This document shows, one piece after another, positions 1-9,162 of a DNA stretch of 64,000 bases (its first letter is position 1; each line of letters begins with the position of its first letter). The notes below the pieces were generated by a model. It saw only the letters and a list, made by a program, of their open reading frames with translations, was not told the DNA's origin and made no database searches. Position numbers and translations under genes: made by a program. The stretch comes from Rudanella lutea DSM 19387 (GTDB lineage: Bacteria; Bacteroidota; Bacteroidia; Cytophagales; Spirosomataceae): the NCBI RefSeq assembly GCF_000383955.1, contig NZ_KB913013.1, positions 6,225,236-6,289,235 on the forward strand, in the 5' to 3' direction.

Positions 1-849
1 GTTGATGTTTTGATTGAAAGCGCTAGCTCCAAAAAACATCCCACCCATATTCGTAACCTGGGTCGTATTCCACGAGTTGATATTTTGATTGAAAGCGCTG
101 GCTCCAAAAAACATCCCACGCATTGTAGTCACGTTGGCCGTATTCCACGAGTTGATGTTCTGATTGAAAGCACTGGCTTCATAAAACATCGCACCCATAT
201 CCGTAACGTTGGCCGTATTCCACGAGTTGATGTTTCGATTGAAAGCACTGGCTCCCAAAAACATCCCGTACATAACCGTAACATTGGCCGTATTCCACGA
301 CCCGATGTTGGCCGGGCCATTGAGTGACCTACAATTCACGAACATATAACTCATATCACTAACGCCGGCCAGATTCGGCACATCGCTGGCCGAAACCGCT
401 AACCCATCACATCCCCAAAAAGCCCTGTTCATCGATGTCCAGCTTACCGTCCCCCACTGCCGTACATCGATCAACCGGCTTCGGTCGGTGCCATTGTCGA
501 TGATGATGCGTTGGAAGTTGGCTGGGGCAATGCTCAGGTCGATGGTGGCCCCGGCTGGCAGGCCGGTAAGGGTGGCTGTTGACCCCGTAAACGTACCCGA
601 ACCCGATGTGCTGGCGGGTACGGTCGTCCAGGTGTAGCTCACCGTGCCGCTGGTGGCTACTCCAAAACTCAACTGGTTCGGCCCCGACCCCGACGTGGCC
701 AGGTTCCAGCGGGTGACGAAGGGCGTCTGCCCCTGCACCGTGAGGGTAAACAGCAACAACAGACCTGACAAGGCCAGTTTGTAAGAAAAGGAGGTTCTGC
801 AATGTGGATTGACCAGAGACCTGAAGAGAGAGGTAGAGGATAAACGCAT
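1..849 (-). CDS. BspA-like DUF285 repeat surface protein, C-terminal part beyond the left edge
   Basis: The frame is open from an ATG at 849 to the window edge (283 codons visible, no stop). It starts with a basic stretch and a hydrophobic segment ending near VQGQ, which reads as a signal peptide. A beta-rich stretch follows (about residues 45-135), then tandem repeats of about 25 residues with the pattern FNQNINSWNTANVTxMxxMF (about residues 180-283, bases 1-310). This is the DUF285/BspA-like repeat known from secreted or surface proteins of Bacteroidota, Mycoplasma and protists. The repeats are also near-identical in DNA (about 75 bp period), which suggests recent expansion or conversion. 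A surface role in adhesion is the usual suggestion for the family; the specific partner is unknown. The C-terminus, and so any sorting domain, lies outside the window. Confidence 0.85.
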   Translation of the reverse strand, partial: MRLSSTSLFRSLVNPHCRTSFSYKLALSGLLLLFTLTVQGQTPFVTRWNLATSGSGPNQLSFGVATSGTVSYTWTTVPASTSGSGTFTGSTATLTGLPAGATIDLSIAPANFQRIIIDNGTDRSRLIDVRQWGTVSWTSMNRAFWGCDGLAVSASDVPNLAGVSDMSYMFVNCRSLNGPANIGSWNTANVTVMYGMFLGASAFNRNINSWNTANVTDMGAMFYEASAFNQNINSWNTANVTTMRGMFFGASAFNQNINSWNTTQVTNMGGMFFGASAFNQNIN

Positions 850-927
850 AGGATGGAATGAGTTGCTGGAAAAAGCCTGCAAGACTACATGAGACGTGGA
901 TTGTAACTGCCCATGAACCTACACAAA

Positions 928-955
928 CGCCCCTGAATCTGGTGATTCAGGGGCG
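928..955. repeat. Perfect hairpin upstream of the DUF285 gene
   Basis: A 12-bp perfect stem, cgcccctgaatc/gattcaggggcg, closes a 4-nt loop (tggt); an outer a/t pair extends it to 13. It lies 79 bp upstream of the leftward DUF285 start codon. Neither side carries a strong T tract, so a classical terminator is not obvious. A perfect 12-bp direct repeat (gcgtggacaaaa at 953-964 and 965-976) adjoins it. It could be a leader structure or an operator. The rest of 850-1252 holds no convincing gene. Confidence 0.5.
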
Positions 956-1197
956 TGGACAAAAGCGTGGACAAAAATGTAAACATCTGACTTACAGTGA
1001 AAAAAACTGTTAAGGGGTTGTTGTGCTTATGATTGGTGTGCAGGTAACAATGCTAGAAGAGGAATAAAGTGACGGGCTTTGTGTTTGTGGGACCGTTTGT
1101 ATTTTGAAACCACAAAAAGTTTTATCTGAGCTGAATAACTAAGTGTACTTGTAGCTATAACACAGACAAAAATTTGTATTCTCCTAATAAATGTTAA

Positions 1198-1235
1198 ACC
1201 CATTAACAAGCCAGCTCTACGGCTTGTTAATGGGT
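1198..1235. repeat. 15-bp perfect stem-loop just upstream of the HIU hydrolase gene
   Basis: Arms at 1198-1212 and 1221-1235 (core cccattaacaagcc / ggcttgttaatggg) are perfectly complementary around an 8-nt loop, ending 17 bases before the ATG at 1253. Read leftward, the hairpin is followed by a T-rich run (tttaacatttatt), so it could end leftward transcripts that read through from the histidine kinase across the hydrolase gene. Read rightward it would sit in the hydrolase 5' leader. Confidence 0.5.
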
Positions 1236-1252
1236 CAAAATCTATCCGTACA

Positions 1253-1675
1253 ATGAAAAATTACCTCTTTCTTTTCATGTTGGCCGTGTCAATAGGCCTG
1301 TTTGGGTCAGCACAGAGTTTCGGACAAGCGTCTGCCTATCAGTTATCAAGTCATATTCTGGATGTTTCAAAAGGACAACCTGCCAGCGATGTTACCATTC
1401 GGTTGGAGCGGCTTAATTCGCAAAACAAACAATGGGTGCGTGTCGATGAAAAAACGACAGACCGGAACGGACGAATCTCGGACTTCTTGCCCGCTAAAAC
1501 CGACAATACGGGTACGTACAAGCTAACTTTTCTGGTAGACGATTACTTCAAAAAAAATGGAGTCGCCAGTTTTTACCCGTTTATCGAGGTCGTTTTCGAG
1601 ATCAAAGGGTCTGACCACTACCATATTCCCATTACCTTGTCGCCATACGGGTATTCAACGTATCGGGGAAGCTGA
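1253..1675 (+). CDS. uraH: Exported 5-hydroxyisourate hydrolase (transthyretin-like)
   Basis: A 140-aa protein with a signal peptide (residues 1 to about 25, ending near SFGQA) followed by a full transthyretin/HIUase fold. Family landmarks are visible: LSSHILDxSxGxPA at the start of the domain, IRLER after it, and the C-terminal HYHIPITLSPYGYSTYRGS whose YRGS ending separates HIU hydrolases from vertebrate transthyretin. The enzyme hydrolyses 5-hydroxyisourate to OHCU in urate breakdown; the signal peptide implies periplasmic action. No other urate gene is nearby, so its pathway partners are elsewhere or it has another periplasmic role. The stop codon lies 8 bp from the convergent histidine kinase stop. 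Confidence 0.88.
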   Translation: MKNYLFLFMLAVSIGLFGSAQSFGQASAYQLSSHILDVSKGQPASDVTIRLERLNSQNKQWVRVDEKTTDRNGRISDFLPAKTDNTGTYKLTFLVDDYFKKNGVASFYPFIEVVFEIKGSDHYHIPITLSPYGYSTYRGS

Positions 1676-1683
1676 TGGCTCGT

Positions 1684-2811
1684 TTAATTGGCAGAAGGGC
1701 TCAGCGGAAGCCGAATCTCAAAGGCGGTGTCGGAGGCTGAGACAACCGGCTGCGGGAGGTTGAGCATCTGGTATTTGGCAACGATGTTGCTGAGACCCAC
1801 CCCGTTTGAGAGGGCTCGTGTTGCTTTGTGTTGCAGATTGTTCTGTACAATGAGCCAGCCCAGCTGATCGGTTTGGATCTGAATGTGTAGCGGTCGTTTG
1901 GCCGATACAACATTATGCTTCACCGCGTTTTCGACCAGTAACTGCAGGGTTAGGGGCGGCAGTTGAAGACTTCGGGCCGACTCTGGAATGGACACACTAA
2001 GAGTTAGGCCGCTTCCATAGCGGGTTTGCAGGAGGTGGTAGTACCCGTCAATAAACTGGAGTTCGGCGGCCAGTGTGGTCAGGTTTTGTTCGTTGCCGCT
2101 ACGCAGTACATATCGGTATACGCTACTGAGTTTGTCCACAAACACTTCGGCTTTCTCGGGGTCCTCACTAATCAGTGCCGACAGCGAATTGAGTGCGTTA
2201 AAGAGAAAATGCGGATTGACCTGTTGCTTAAGCACTTCCAGTTGACTTTGCAGATTCACCATTTGCAGGCGCTCGCGTTCGCGCTCCAGTTGCTCCAGTT
2301 GTGATTTATACACCGACGAGTCCCGATTGTAAAAGTACAGTTCGTAGAGTATGAGGAAAAAGGCAGCAATCAGAAACGAGCGAAACAGGTCGAAACCAAA
2401 CGGGCTGGCAGTCAGTATAATTTTGTCGACGTGTACCTGCAAGGCAACGGCCTTGCCATTATAGCCGGCCGGTGTACCGGTGTTGACGATGTGCCGCCAG
2501 AGGTTGATTCCCCAGGCGAGTACCGCCGTACCGAGGGTACAGGCCAACAGCGTGATAGCCCGTACCGAGGGTTTGCTAATCGGTAATGTGCTTCGGAGTC
2601 GGAAGTAGATGATAATGGCCCGGTTTAGGTACCAGTGCAACGTGATGGCAATCACTTTGGTGACCAACAGAATCAGATGGGTGCGGGTCAATGGCTCTCT
2701 CACCAACGGTTCGGTAAGGAAGGCAAAGAGGGTAACCAGGCTAATTCCGCCCCACCGGAGCCATCTATCTGAAATCATATGATTCATACGCCGAGGTTTG
2801 CTCGTAAACAT
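1684..2811 (-). CDS. LytS/YehU-type membrane sensor histidine kinase
   Basis: A 375-aa protein. The N-terminal half has about four hydrophobic segments, followed by a coiled-coil-like linker rich in Q, L, E and R (SQLEQLERERERLQ, about residues 170-190). The His_kinase domain (PF06580 type) begins with QVNPHFLFNALNSLSALI, whose His is the presumed phospho-acceptor. The ATPase part shows LQLLVENAVKHN (N box) and GVGLSNI (G box). Such kinases normally pair with a LytTR response regulator, but none is adjacent, so it is an orphan within this window. The start is uncertain: in-frame ATGs at 2811, 2787 and 2778 are all possible. Confidence 0.85.
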   Translation of the reverse strand: MFTSKPRRMNHMISDRWLRWGGISLVTLFAFLTEPLVREPLTRTHLILLVTKVIAITLHWYLNRAIIIYFRLRSTLPISKPSVRAITLLACTLGTAVLAWGINLWRHIVNTGTPAGYNGKAVALQVHVDKIILTASPFGFDLFRSFLIAAFFLILYELYFYNRDSSVYKSQLEQLERERERLQMVNLQSQLEVLKQQVNPHFLFNALNSLSALISEDPEKAEVFVDKLSSVYRYVLRSGNEQNLTTLAAELQFIDGYYHLLQTRYGSGLTLSVSIPESARSLQLPPLTLQLLVENAVKHNVVSAKRPLHIQIQTDQLGWLIVQNNLQHKATRALSNGVGLSNIVAKYQMLNLPQPVVSASDTAFEIRLPLSPSAN

Positions 2812-2993
2812 ACGCAGCGGACCGGTTGATTGTGTGCCAAACTACACTCGTCTGCACAACTTTTGGTATCAATTGTCAAAAAACCGGGACGAGTTGTAGG
2901 AACACCCAAACCGCTTAAGAGTAACGTAATCGGCACGCATTTATCAGGGGCCTGTTCATTCGGCTTTACTATCTGTCAGGAGTGGTACATGCA

Positions 2994-3027
2994 AAAGCGG
3001 CACTGTTGAGTAAGACAGTGCCGCTTT
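2994..3027 (-). terminator. Rho-independent terminator after the small HTH-like gene
   Basis: A perfect 13-bp stem (aaagcggcactgt / acagtgccgcttt) with an 8-nt loop lies 28 bp past the leftward stop at 3055. Leftward it is followed by tttt within cttttgcat. Confidence 0.7.
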
Positions 3028-3054
3028 ATTATGGAATTAAGCCAAGGCAGTTCT

Positions 3055-3477
3055 CTAAATTCGTTTTGAGGAATGCATGGGTCCAACCATTGAACAGACC
3101 GTGGCCAGTCGGTGGAGCTCATCGGCTTTCCATAGGTTATAGTTGCGTTGCCGCAACACCATTTTTTTTCGGTCCAGACCTGCCTGCCGCAAGAGGTCCC
3201 GGCTGATTTGCTCGGGTAAAAACTGAAACAGAGAGCTAAGCCGTTTAATGTCTGTAGCAGCTTTGCTTCCCAAACCGAGCCGCTCTGCCAGTGAGATTGT
3301 CTCGTCGATGGTCCAATTACCTACCTTTTCTTTCCGGTTTGCATACTGGACCGGAGAAAGGGCTACCGTCTGGAGCAATTCTTTTTTGTTCAGGCTTTTA
3401 TCCTGTAAGCTCGATAGAACCCGTGCCCGAAGGGTTAGGTACGATTGAATCAGTTGCGCAATTTTTTCTGTGTCCAT
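3055..3477 (-). CDS. Small HTH-like protein of unknown function
   Basis: About 140 aa, starting MDTEKIAQL (an ATG four codons upstream at 3489 is also possible). It has no signal peptide or membrane segment. The segment LNKKELLQTVALSPVQYANRKEKVGNW resembles the helix-turn-helix part of XRE-like regulators or antitoxins, followed by TIDETISLAERLGLG, but the match is by eye only. The C-terminal half is basic and helical. It lies 54 bp downstream of the giant protein gene on the same strand, separated by a strong hairpin, so co-transcription is doubtful. A DNA-binding role is a weak inference. Confidence 0.6.
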   Translation of the reverse strand: MDTEKIAQLIQSYLTLRARVLSSLQDKSLNKKELLQTVALSPVQYANRKEKVGNWTIDETISLAERLGLGSKAATDIKRLSSLFQFLPEQISRDLLRQAGLDRKKMVLRQRNYNLWKADELHRLATVCSMVGPMHSSKRI

Positions 3478-3497
3478 GATGTGTAGCATGAAGTGTA

Positions 3498-3526
3498 GCT
3501 GAGGTAGCCTGACTGGCTACCTCAGC
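3498..3526 (-). terminator. Hairpin after the first giant surface protein gene
   Basis: A perfect 12-bp stem (gctgaggtagcc / ggctacctcagc) with a 5-nt loop directly follows the stop at 3532. There is no T tract on the leftward side. Its location suggests a terminator or 3'-end stabiliser. Confidence 0.55.
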
Positions 3527-3531
3527 GTATG

Positions 3532-6500
3532 TTAACGAACAATTTTCTTGATCGTCACAGGAATACAGATGTCTGTTGGGCAGGTACAGTTTGCTACCAG
3601 CGCCACCGTCACATCCCGGAAACAGCCCGTCTGCCGGTCGGTGAGCCGCACCGTGTAGTTGTTGGCCAGCAAGCCCGTGCCAATCACCCCAGAGACCGGT
3701 AGGCTCGTAGCGGTTGCCGGTACCGCCGTGGCCGCATCAAAGCTCGTACCCACCGAATACTGATAGGTGTACCGACGCGGATCGGTCAGGCCCGTGATGC
3801 TCAGTTGCCCGTTTGCCTGCGGTTCCGAACCTACACAGGTAGGGTTCTGGGTGAGCACCGTAAACAGGGGCACTTCTACTTCTTCGATGACGATGGGGCA
3901 ACAGCCGCTCTGAGGACACTGACCGTTCACGCCCTCGTCGATCACCACCTGATAGGCACCGGGCAGGGTGGCTGTAAAGGAGTTGAGCGTACCGTCGGCG
4001 ACCAGCGTAGCGGTGGTGGCACCGGGTGCGGTGAGGTACCACTGGTAGCGACTGAACCCGGTTGGAGCCTCCAGGCGCATGGCGAAGGGCTGTCCTTTAC
4101 AAACCCGGTAGGGGATGGAGGTGCAGACCTGATTGTCGTTGCCGGGGATGGAGGCCGTGTTGTAGATGACCCCTTCGGTCTCAACGCTGACGCTGTAGAC
4201 GAGGGTAGCCGTGGCGTTGGCGGGCAGGGAGGCAATGGCCCAGCTGCCGCCCGTGAGTGAGGGGGTAAAGCTACCAGCCGATACGGTGACAGATCCGGGT
4301 ATGATAGAGATGCCAGGCGACGCAGCATCGTTGACGACGACGCTGGTGGCCGTCACGGGGCCGGTATTAGTCAGGGTGATGGTGTAGGAGATGACATCGC
4401 CAAACTGAGCGGCTGATGTGCTGACGGCCTTAGAGAGAACCAGATTCGGGCTACCGGCGCAGCTGTTGGGGGCGTCGAACGCGGCCTGTGTGGAAGCGCA
4501 TTGGGGCGTCGACAGGATGGCCGTCGCCAGGAGCGAAGCGCCGTTGGCAGCGAGGTTGTCGACGGTCATCTGAACGGAGTTCGTCGTCAGCGCCGACAGG
4601 GCGAATACCTGGGTTGTCCCCCCGATAGAGATGGTGGCCGATTCGGGCTGGATCAGGTTCATGACGGTCAGGGTCGCTGTTGCCGAGAAGGTGTTGGTGG
4701 CCGACTGACACGTACCGTGCGTGACCACCAGACTAACCGAGCAGGGTGGGACGGTGTTGACCCCGATTGAGCTTGAGGTAAAGCAAGCTGGGCCAGTGGT
4801 ACACGTTGCCGAATACGTCTGAGTCGGTTGGGTTGGGGTTACGACTATGCTGGTCCCGGTGCTACCATTGCTCCAGGCAACTGTACCCGCGCACCCCGTG
4901 GCGGTCAAGGTCACGCTACTGCCTACGGTGACCAGTGTCGAGCTGGCGGTGAGGTTGAGCACGGGCTGGGGCAGTACGGTCACGGTACCTACCGCGAAGG
5001 TAGTTGACGTAGCGGTAGTACAGGTGGCCGTGTAACTGGTGGTTTGCGTGAGCGCGGGTGTTACGAGTGTGTTGCCCGAAGTGCCGTTGCTCCAGCTGAT
5101 CGTTCCAGCGCACCCAGCAGCCGTCAGCGTTGCTGACGTGCCGAAGCAAACCGTGGCTGAGGTGACAACCAGATTAGCGGGTGCCTCGGTATTAACCACG
5201 ATTGAAGCTGAAGTGAAGCAAGCCGGACCGGTGGTACACGTTGCCGAGTACGTCTGCGTTGGCTGGGTCGGCGTCACGACGATACTGGCCCCGGTGCTGC
5301 CGTTGCTCCACGTAACGGTACCGGCGCAATCCTGAGCCGAGAGAGTCACACTACTGCCTACGGTGACCAGTGTCGAGCTGGCCGACAGGTTGAGCACGGG
5401 CTGGGGCAGAACCGTAACGGTGCCCACGGCGAAGGTAGTTGAGGTAGCGGTGGTACAAGTGGCCGTGTAACTGGTGGTCTGCGTAAGCGCGGGCGTTACG
5501 AGTGTGTTGCCCGAGGTGCCGTTGCTCCAGACAATGGTGCCAGCGCATCCAGCGGCCGTCAGAGTAGCCGAGGTGCCGTAGCAAACTGTGGCGGAAGTGA
5601 CGATCAGGTTGGCGGGTGCCTCGGTATTAACCCCGATACTGGCGGTGGTGAAGCAAGCCGGACCGGTGGTACACGTTGCCGAGTAGGTCTGAGTCGGCTG
5701 GGTTGGCAACACCACAATGCTAGTCCCGGTGCTGCCGTTGCTCCACGTAACGGTACCGGCGCAATCCTGAGCCGAGAGAGTCACACTACTGCCTACGGTG
5801 ACCAGTGTCGAGCTGGCCGACAGGTTGAGCACGGGCTGGGGCAGAACCGTAACGGTGCCCACGGCGAAGGTAGTTGAGGTAGCGGTGGTACAAGTGGCCG
5901 TGTAACTGGTGGTCTGCGTAAGCGCGGGCGTTACGAGTGTGTTGCCCGAGGTGCCGTTGCTCCAGACAATGGTGCCAGCGCATCCAGCGGCCGTCAGAGT
6001 AGCCGAGGTGCCGTAGCAAACTGTGGCGGAAGTGACGATCAGGTTGGCGGGTGCCTCGGTATTAACCCCGATACTGGCGGTGGTGAAGCAAGCCGGACCG
6101 GTGGTACACGTTGCCGAGTAGGTCTGAGTCGGCTGGGTTGGCATCACCACAATGCTAGTCCCGGTGCTGCCGTTGCTCCAGCTCACCGTACCGGCGCAAT
6201 CCTGCGCAGTCACGGTGACGCTACTGCCTACGGTGACCAGTGTCGAGCTGGCGGTGAGGTTGAGCACCGGTTGCGGCAGTACGGTCACGGTTGCTATTGC
6301 CGACGTGGTGGCGCTGGGCGTCGTACACGTAACGGTATAATTGGTTGCCTGCGTCAGAACGGGTGTCACGAGGGTCGTAGCAGTAGTTCCGTTGCTCCAG
6401 CTTACGGTACCGAGGCAACCCGATGCCGTTAGGGTGGTAGAGGTACCGTAACAAATCGTAGCTGAGGTGACCGATACCGTAGCCGCTACGGTACAACTGG

Positions 6501-9072
6501 CTGGTGCATTGTAGGTAATGGTTGCAGTGTCGCAGTTGGGCAGGCTTACCGTAACGGTATGCGATCCGGTGCCTGAGGTCAGACCCGTCAACGAGTAAGC
6601 TACCGAAGTCGCGCTGGCTGCTATCGAAACAGTTGTTGACCGCGTGCCGTCTGTGATGGTAGCGGTACCGCCCGTCGTATTGGTAAGGCTGATGGTGCCG
6701 CTTACGGAATAACGATTCGTAACGGGGTCGCAGGTGCTTGGATTGGCTGTGGCTGTCAATGCACAGGGCTCGATTACATAGGCTACGTCGTACGAGAAGT
6801 TATTCTGTCCGGCTTGTCCCAACGTAAACGTGATAAGTCCCTGTCCGTTGGCGTCGGTGTCAATGGCATCGGCATTGGTGCCAGTCGCTGTATTCGCATT
6901 TTGGCTGAGCACCAACGTGTTGGCACTGGTACTTTGTGGGAACGTCAGGGAATAGCTGCCGCCCTGCGTCAGGCCCGTCAGGCTAAAGGCATAGCCGGTC
7001 GCTGCTGTGCCCGACGTGTTGGCAAAATAATATTCACCGCTGGCATTCGTCGTGACCGACACCCCGGCCGTAGGTAAGCCTGGCCCTTTGAGCGTCACAA
7101 CCACGCCGGGCAATGCCGGTTCGTTCGCATCCTGAACGCCATCATTGTCCAGATCGCGCCAAACCCGGTTGCCAATCTGTATAGGGGCGGGGGCGCAAAC
7201 GGCCGAAATAATACCTAATCCGTTGGCTTTTCCGTACGTGATGGGGTTGGCACCAGTTCCTACGGTGAGGTAAATCTCATACCGTTTTTCGTCGGTGCCG
7301 TTGGTCGAGTTGAACCAGTTGAAACCGCCCGACCAAACCGTCAGGGGGTCCATGGCGGTCACCACCACTTCGCCTTTGCCGGGAATGACGGCCAAACCGC
7401 CCTGAAACGTTTCTTCGTGGGTAGGTGTACCGGTTTCGGGGTAGCGGTCGAGTGCGTAAAATTCACCACCGCCGGGCCCCTGTGCGTTACCAACCCCAGT
7501 TCCAGTAAAGGCAGGGAGTGTTGACGTAGCGGGCAGTGAGCCATTACTCTCGAGTGTCCAGCCGGCACTGGTTCGGCGGGCCATCAGCACATCGCCCCCA
7601 ATGTAGCCGTTGTAAAGCTGGGTATCGGTAGCGTCGGTCGAGCGTTGTTGGTAGCCCAGTTGGTGACCACCCCGGTCCATTAAACCCAATACCATGTCGC
7701 CCCGGTCGGTAAAATCGATGCTCGACAGCATGGGTTGGGCGCGGCCAATTCGAATACCGGCCGTTGAGGAACCGCCCAGAAAAAGGGACGAAAAGTTACT
7801 AACCCACGGGCTCCACTCATTACCCAGGGTCTGCTGTGTAAAGTGGATATAGCCTTTGGTGTAGTCAAGCGGAAAGCTAAGTACCGGCGTGTTGTTAAAC
7901 GTCAACGTCGCTTCGTCCATCTCGAAAACAGACGCTCTGAGGTTGGTAGGGCTGGTGGCCAGGTTATTTTCGCCCGTACAAACGATGCCCACGTACACTT
8001 TGCCCCGGTACACTTTAATGGCAAATGGCCGGGCAACACCATCGGTACAGGTTGTAGTGGGGAGGGCGATGGTGAGCATGTCGGCAGCCGTAACGGTTGC
8101 TTTAGCCGGATTGCCAATATCAAGCCGGATAAGCCGACGGTTAAACAAATCAACGACGTAAAGCTTGCTCTCATCATCGGATAAGGCCATACTACCCAGG
8201 CCCACTTTGCCAACCAGGTTAAACGCGTTGGCATCAATACTTGAGTTGGTTGCAGTGGCCGGTAAATTTCGGGTTCCCAGGGTGGTCTGCCCGAGGTTTA
8301 CACCCAGGTTCTCGATGTCGACAAACGTTGTACTGGTAGGTCCGCTGAGGGTGGTCACGTAAATACCGCCCAGACCCAACCGGCCCAAACCGACGTGCCG
8401 CTTCAGAAAAGCCGCTGAAAATAGTTTTTGCGTGGATCGCTGCACCGCTGAGCCCCAGACACTACCAACCTCAGAAGCTATGGCAAGGGGGGTCGGTTTA
8501 GTCGTCGATGCATCGGGAATATCGTATGGAACCAGTACGATGGCATCTTCGGCTGCCGAGGTACTACCGGAAGCCAGTGGGTCACCACTGACAAAACAGG
8601 CGACAGCAAGGTTCGGGCTGGCCTGACAGAAGTTCTGAGGGTAGTTGACCCCAAAGTTGACCCCGGCTGTTCCACCCGTAACAAACTGAACCGAAGTAGC
8701 GTTCTGTGTACCTCTTCGGCTTTCGTAATCGCCCGTCAGGAGTCCCGTAAATTCAACACGAAACGGGTTGTTTGAGCCGACTGTAAGCGTATATGACCCA
8801 GAGGCATTGGTTGTTGTGGAAAAGGATGTTCCGTTACTGGCATAGGCTGTGACGATAACACCACTAACGCCCGGTTCACCATAGGTATAGGTGCCTGAGG
8901 TCGGGGCGGGTGTGTACACGCCATTGGCGTCGAAATCTCGGAAAACAGTACCTGTAATGGTCTGTGCCGAAGTAAGGCTTGGGATAGCTCCAAACAGGCA
9001 TACCAAAAGCCAGCCAAAAGCCTGCCTGACCAGCAAGGATTTGCTGGTCAGGTAACCGTAAAATTTTTTCAT
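3532..9072 (-). CDS. Giant secreted SdrD-like/Ig-like repeat/DUF11 surface protein (1)
   Basis: About 1846 aa. I place the start at ATG 9072 (MKKFYGYL), because the 31 codons upstream look non-coding and the second giant gene starts in the same sequence context. A signal peptide ends near LTSAQ. Order of parts: SdrD_B-like module (TITGTVFRDFDANGVY); a long region with Asp/Tyr-rich motifs (MALSDDESKLYVVDLFNRRLIRLDIG) that reads like a beta-propeller; a second SdrD_B-like module (IQIGNRVWRDLDNDGVQD, near 7190); four Cys-containing Ig-like units of about 145 aa (bases about 6490-4760, each with two WSNG motifs); a DUF11 domain (about 4460-4120); and an Ig-like C-terminal region ending CPTDICIPVTIKKIVR. 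No standard type IX secretion C-terminal domain is visible. It probably acts as a cell-surface adhesin or matrix protein; the ligand is unknown. Confidence 0.82.
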   Translation of the reverse strand: MKKFYGYLTSKSLLVRQAFGWLLVCLFGAIPSLTSAQTITGTVFRDFDANGVYTPAPTSGTYTYGEPGVSGVIVTAYASNGTSFSTTTNASGSYTLTVGSNNPFRVEFTGLLTGDYESRRGTQNATSVQFVTGGTAGVNFGVNYPQNFCQASPNLAVACFVSGDPLASGSTSAAEDAIVLVPYDIPDASTTKPTPLAIASEVGSVWGSAVQRSTQKLFSAAFLKRHVGLGRLGLGGIYVTTLSGPTSTTFVDIENLGVNLGQTTLGTRNLPATATNSSIDANAFNLVGKVGLGSMALSDDESKLYVVDLFNRRLIRLDIGNPAKATVTAADMLTIALPTTTCTDGVARPFAIKVYRGKVYVGIVCTGENNLATSPTNLRASVFEMDEATLTFNNTPVLSFPLDYTKGYIHFTQQTLGNEWSPWVSNFSSLFLGGSSTAGIRIGRAQPMLSSIDFTDRGDMVLGLMDRGGHQLGYQQRSTDATDTQLYNGYIGGDVLMARRTSAGWTLESNGSLPATSTLPAFTGTGVGNAQGPGGGEFYALDRYPETGTPTHEETFQGGLAVIPGKGEVVVTAMDPLTVWSGGFNWFNSTNGTDEKRYEIYLTVGTGANPITYGKANGLGIISAVCAPAPIQIGNRVWRDLDNDGVQDANEPALPGVVVTLKGPGLPTAGVSVTTNASGEYYFANTSGTAATGYAFSLTGLTQGGSYSLTFPQSTSANTLVLSQNANTATGTNADAIDTDANGQGLITFTLGQAGQNNFSYDVAYVIEPCALTATANPSTCDPVTNRYSVSGTISLTNTTGGTATITDGTRSTTVSIAASATSVAYSLTGLTSGTGSHTVTVSLPNCDTATITYNAPASCTVAATVSVTSATICYGTSTTLTASGCLGTVSWSNGTTATTLVTPVLTQATNYTVTCTTPSATTSAIATVTVLPQPVLNLTASSTLVTVGSSVTVTAQDCAGTVSWSNGSTGTSIVVMPTQPTQTYSATCTTGPACFTTASIGVNTEAPANLIVTSATVCYGTSATLTAAGCAGTIVWSNGTSGNTLVTPALTQTTSYTATCTTATSTTFAVGTVTVLPQPVLNLSASSTLVTVGSSVTLSAQDCAGTVTWSNGSTGTSIVVLPTQPTQTYSATCTTGPACFTTASIGVNTEAPANLIVTSATVCYGTSATLTAAGCAGTIVWSNGTSGNTLVTPALTQTTSYTATCTTATSTTFAVGTVTVLPQPVLNLSASSTLVTVGSSVTLSAQDCAGTVTWSNGSTGASIVVTPTQPTQTYSATCTTGPACFTSASIVVNTEAPANLVVTSATVCFGTSATLTAAGCAGTISWSNGTSGNTLVTPALTQTTSYTATCTTATSTTFAVGTVTVLPQPVLNLTASSTLVTVGSSVTLTATGCAGTVAWSNGSTGTSIVVTPTQPTQTYSATCTTGPACFTSSSIGVNTVPPCSVSLVVTHGTCQSATNTFSATATLTVMNLIQPESATISIGGTTQVFALSALTTNSVQMTVDNLAANGASLLATAILSTPQCASTQAAFDAPNSCAGSPNLVLSKAVSTSAAQFGDVISYTITLTNTGPVTATSVVVNDAASPGISIIPGSVTVSAGSFTPSLTGGSWAIASLPANATATLVYSVSVETEGVIYNTASIPGNDNQVCTSIPYRVCKGQPFAMRLEAPTGFSRYQWYLTAPGATTATLVADGTLNSFTATLPGAYQVVIDEGVNGQCPQSGCCPIVIEEVEVPLFTVLTQNPTCVGSEPQANGQLSITGLTDPRRYTYQYSVGTSFDAATAVPATATSLPVSGVIGTGLLANNYTVRLTDRQTGCFRDVTVALVANCTCPTDICIPVTIKKIVR
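5291..6180 (-). repeat. Near-identical tandem duplication of a 435-bp unit in giant gene 1
   Basis: About 5291-5745 and 5726-6180 are copies offset by 435 bp (145 codons). Comparing by eye I find a single base difference (ggcaacacc against ggcatcacc). The flanking units are clearly diverged, so this pair is a recent duplication or gene conversion of one two-domain Ig-like unit, with the frame kept. Confidence 0.9.
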
Positions 9073-9162
9073 AGACCGGTAGTAGTATATTAAATCGACT
9101 ATAGATTTACTACAACATTGCCGGTATGCAAATTTGAGACCATTAAGTATAAATCGTAGTAA

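Noticed and set aside
10-327. 105-codon plus-strand frame with repeats over the left edge
   Set aside because: It is the antisense of the DUF285 repeats; the minus-strand reading matches a known family and has a start with a signal peptide.
1027-1209. 60-codon minus-strand frame between the DUF285 gene and uraH
   Set aside because: No family match, atypical composition, and its start falls in the hairpin region; coding is not supported.
5291-6180. CRISPR-like or satellite array from the regular repeats
   Set aside because: The repeats are 435-bp in-frame coding units with matching protein domains, not short repeats with unique spacers.
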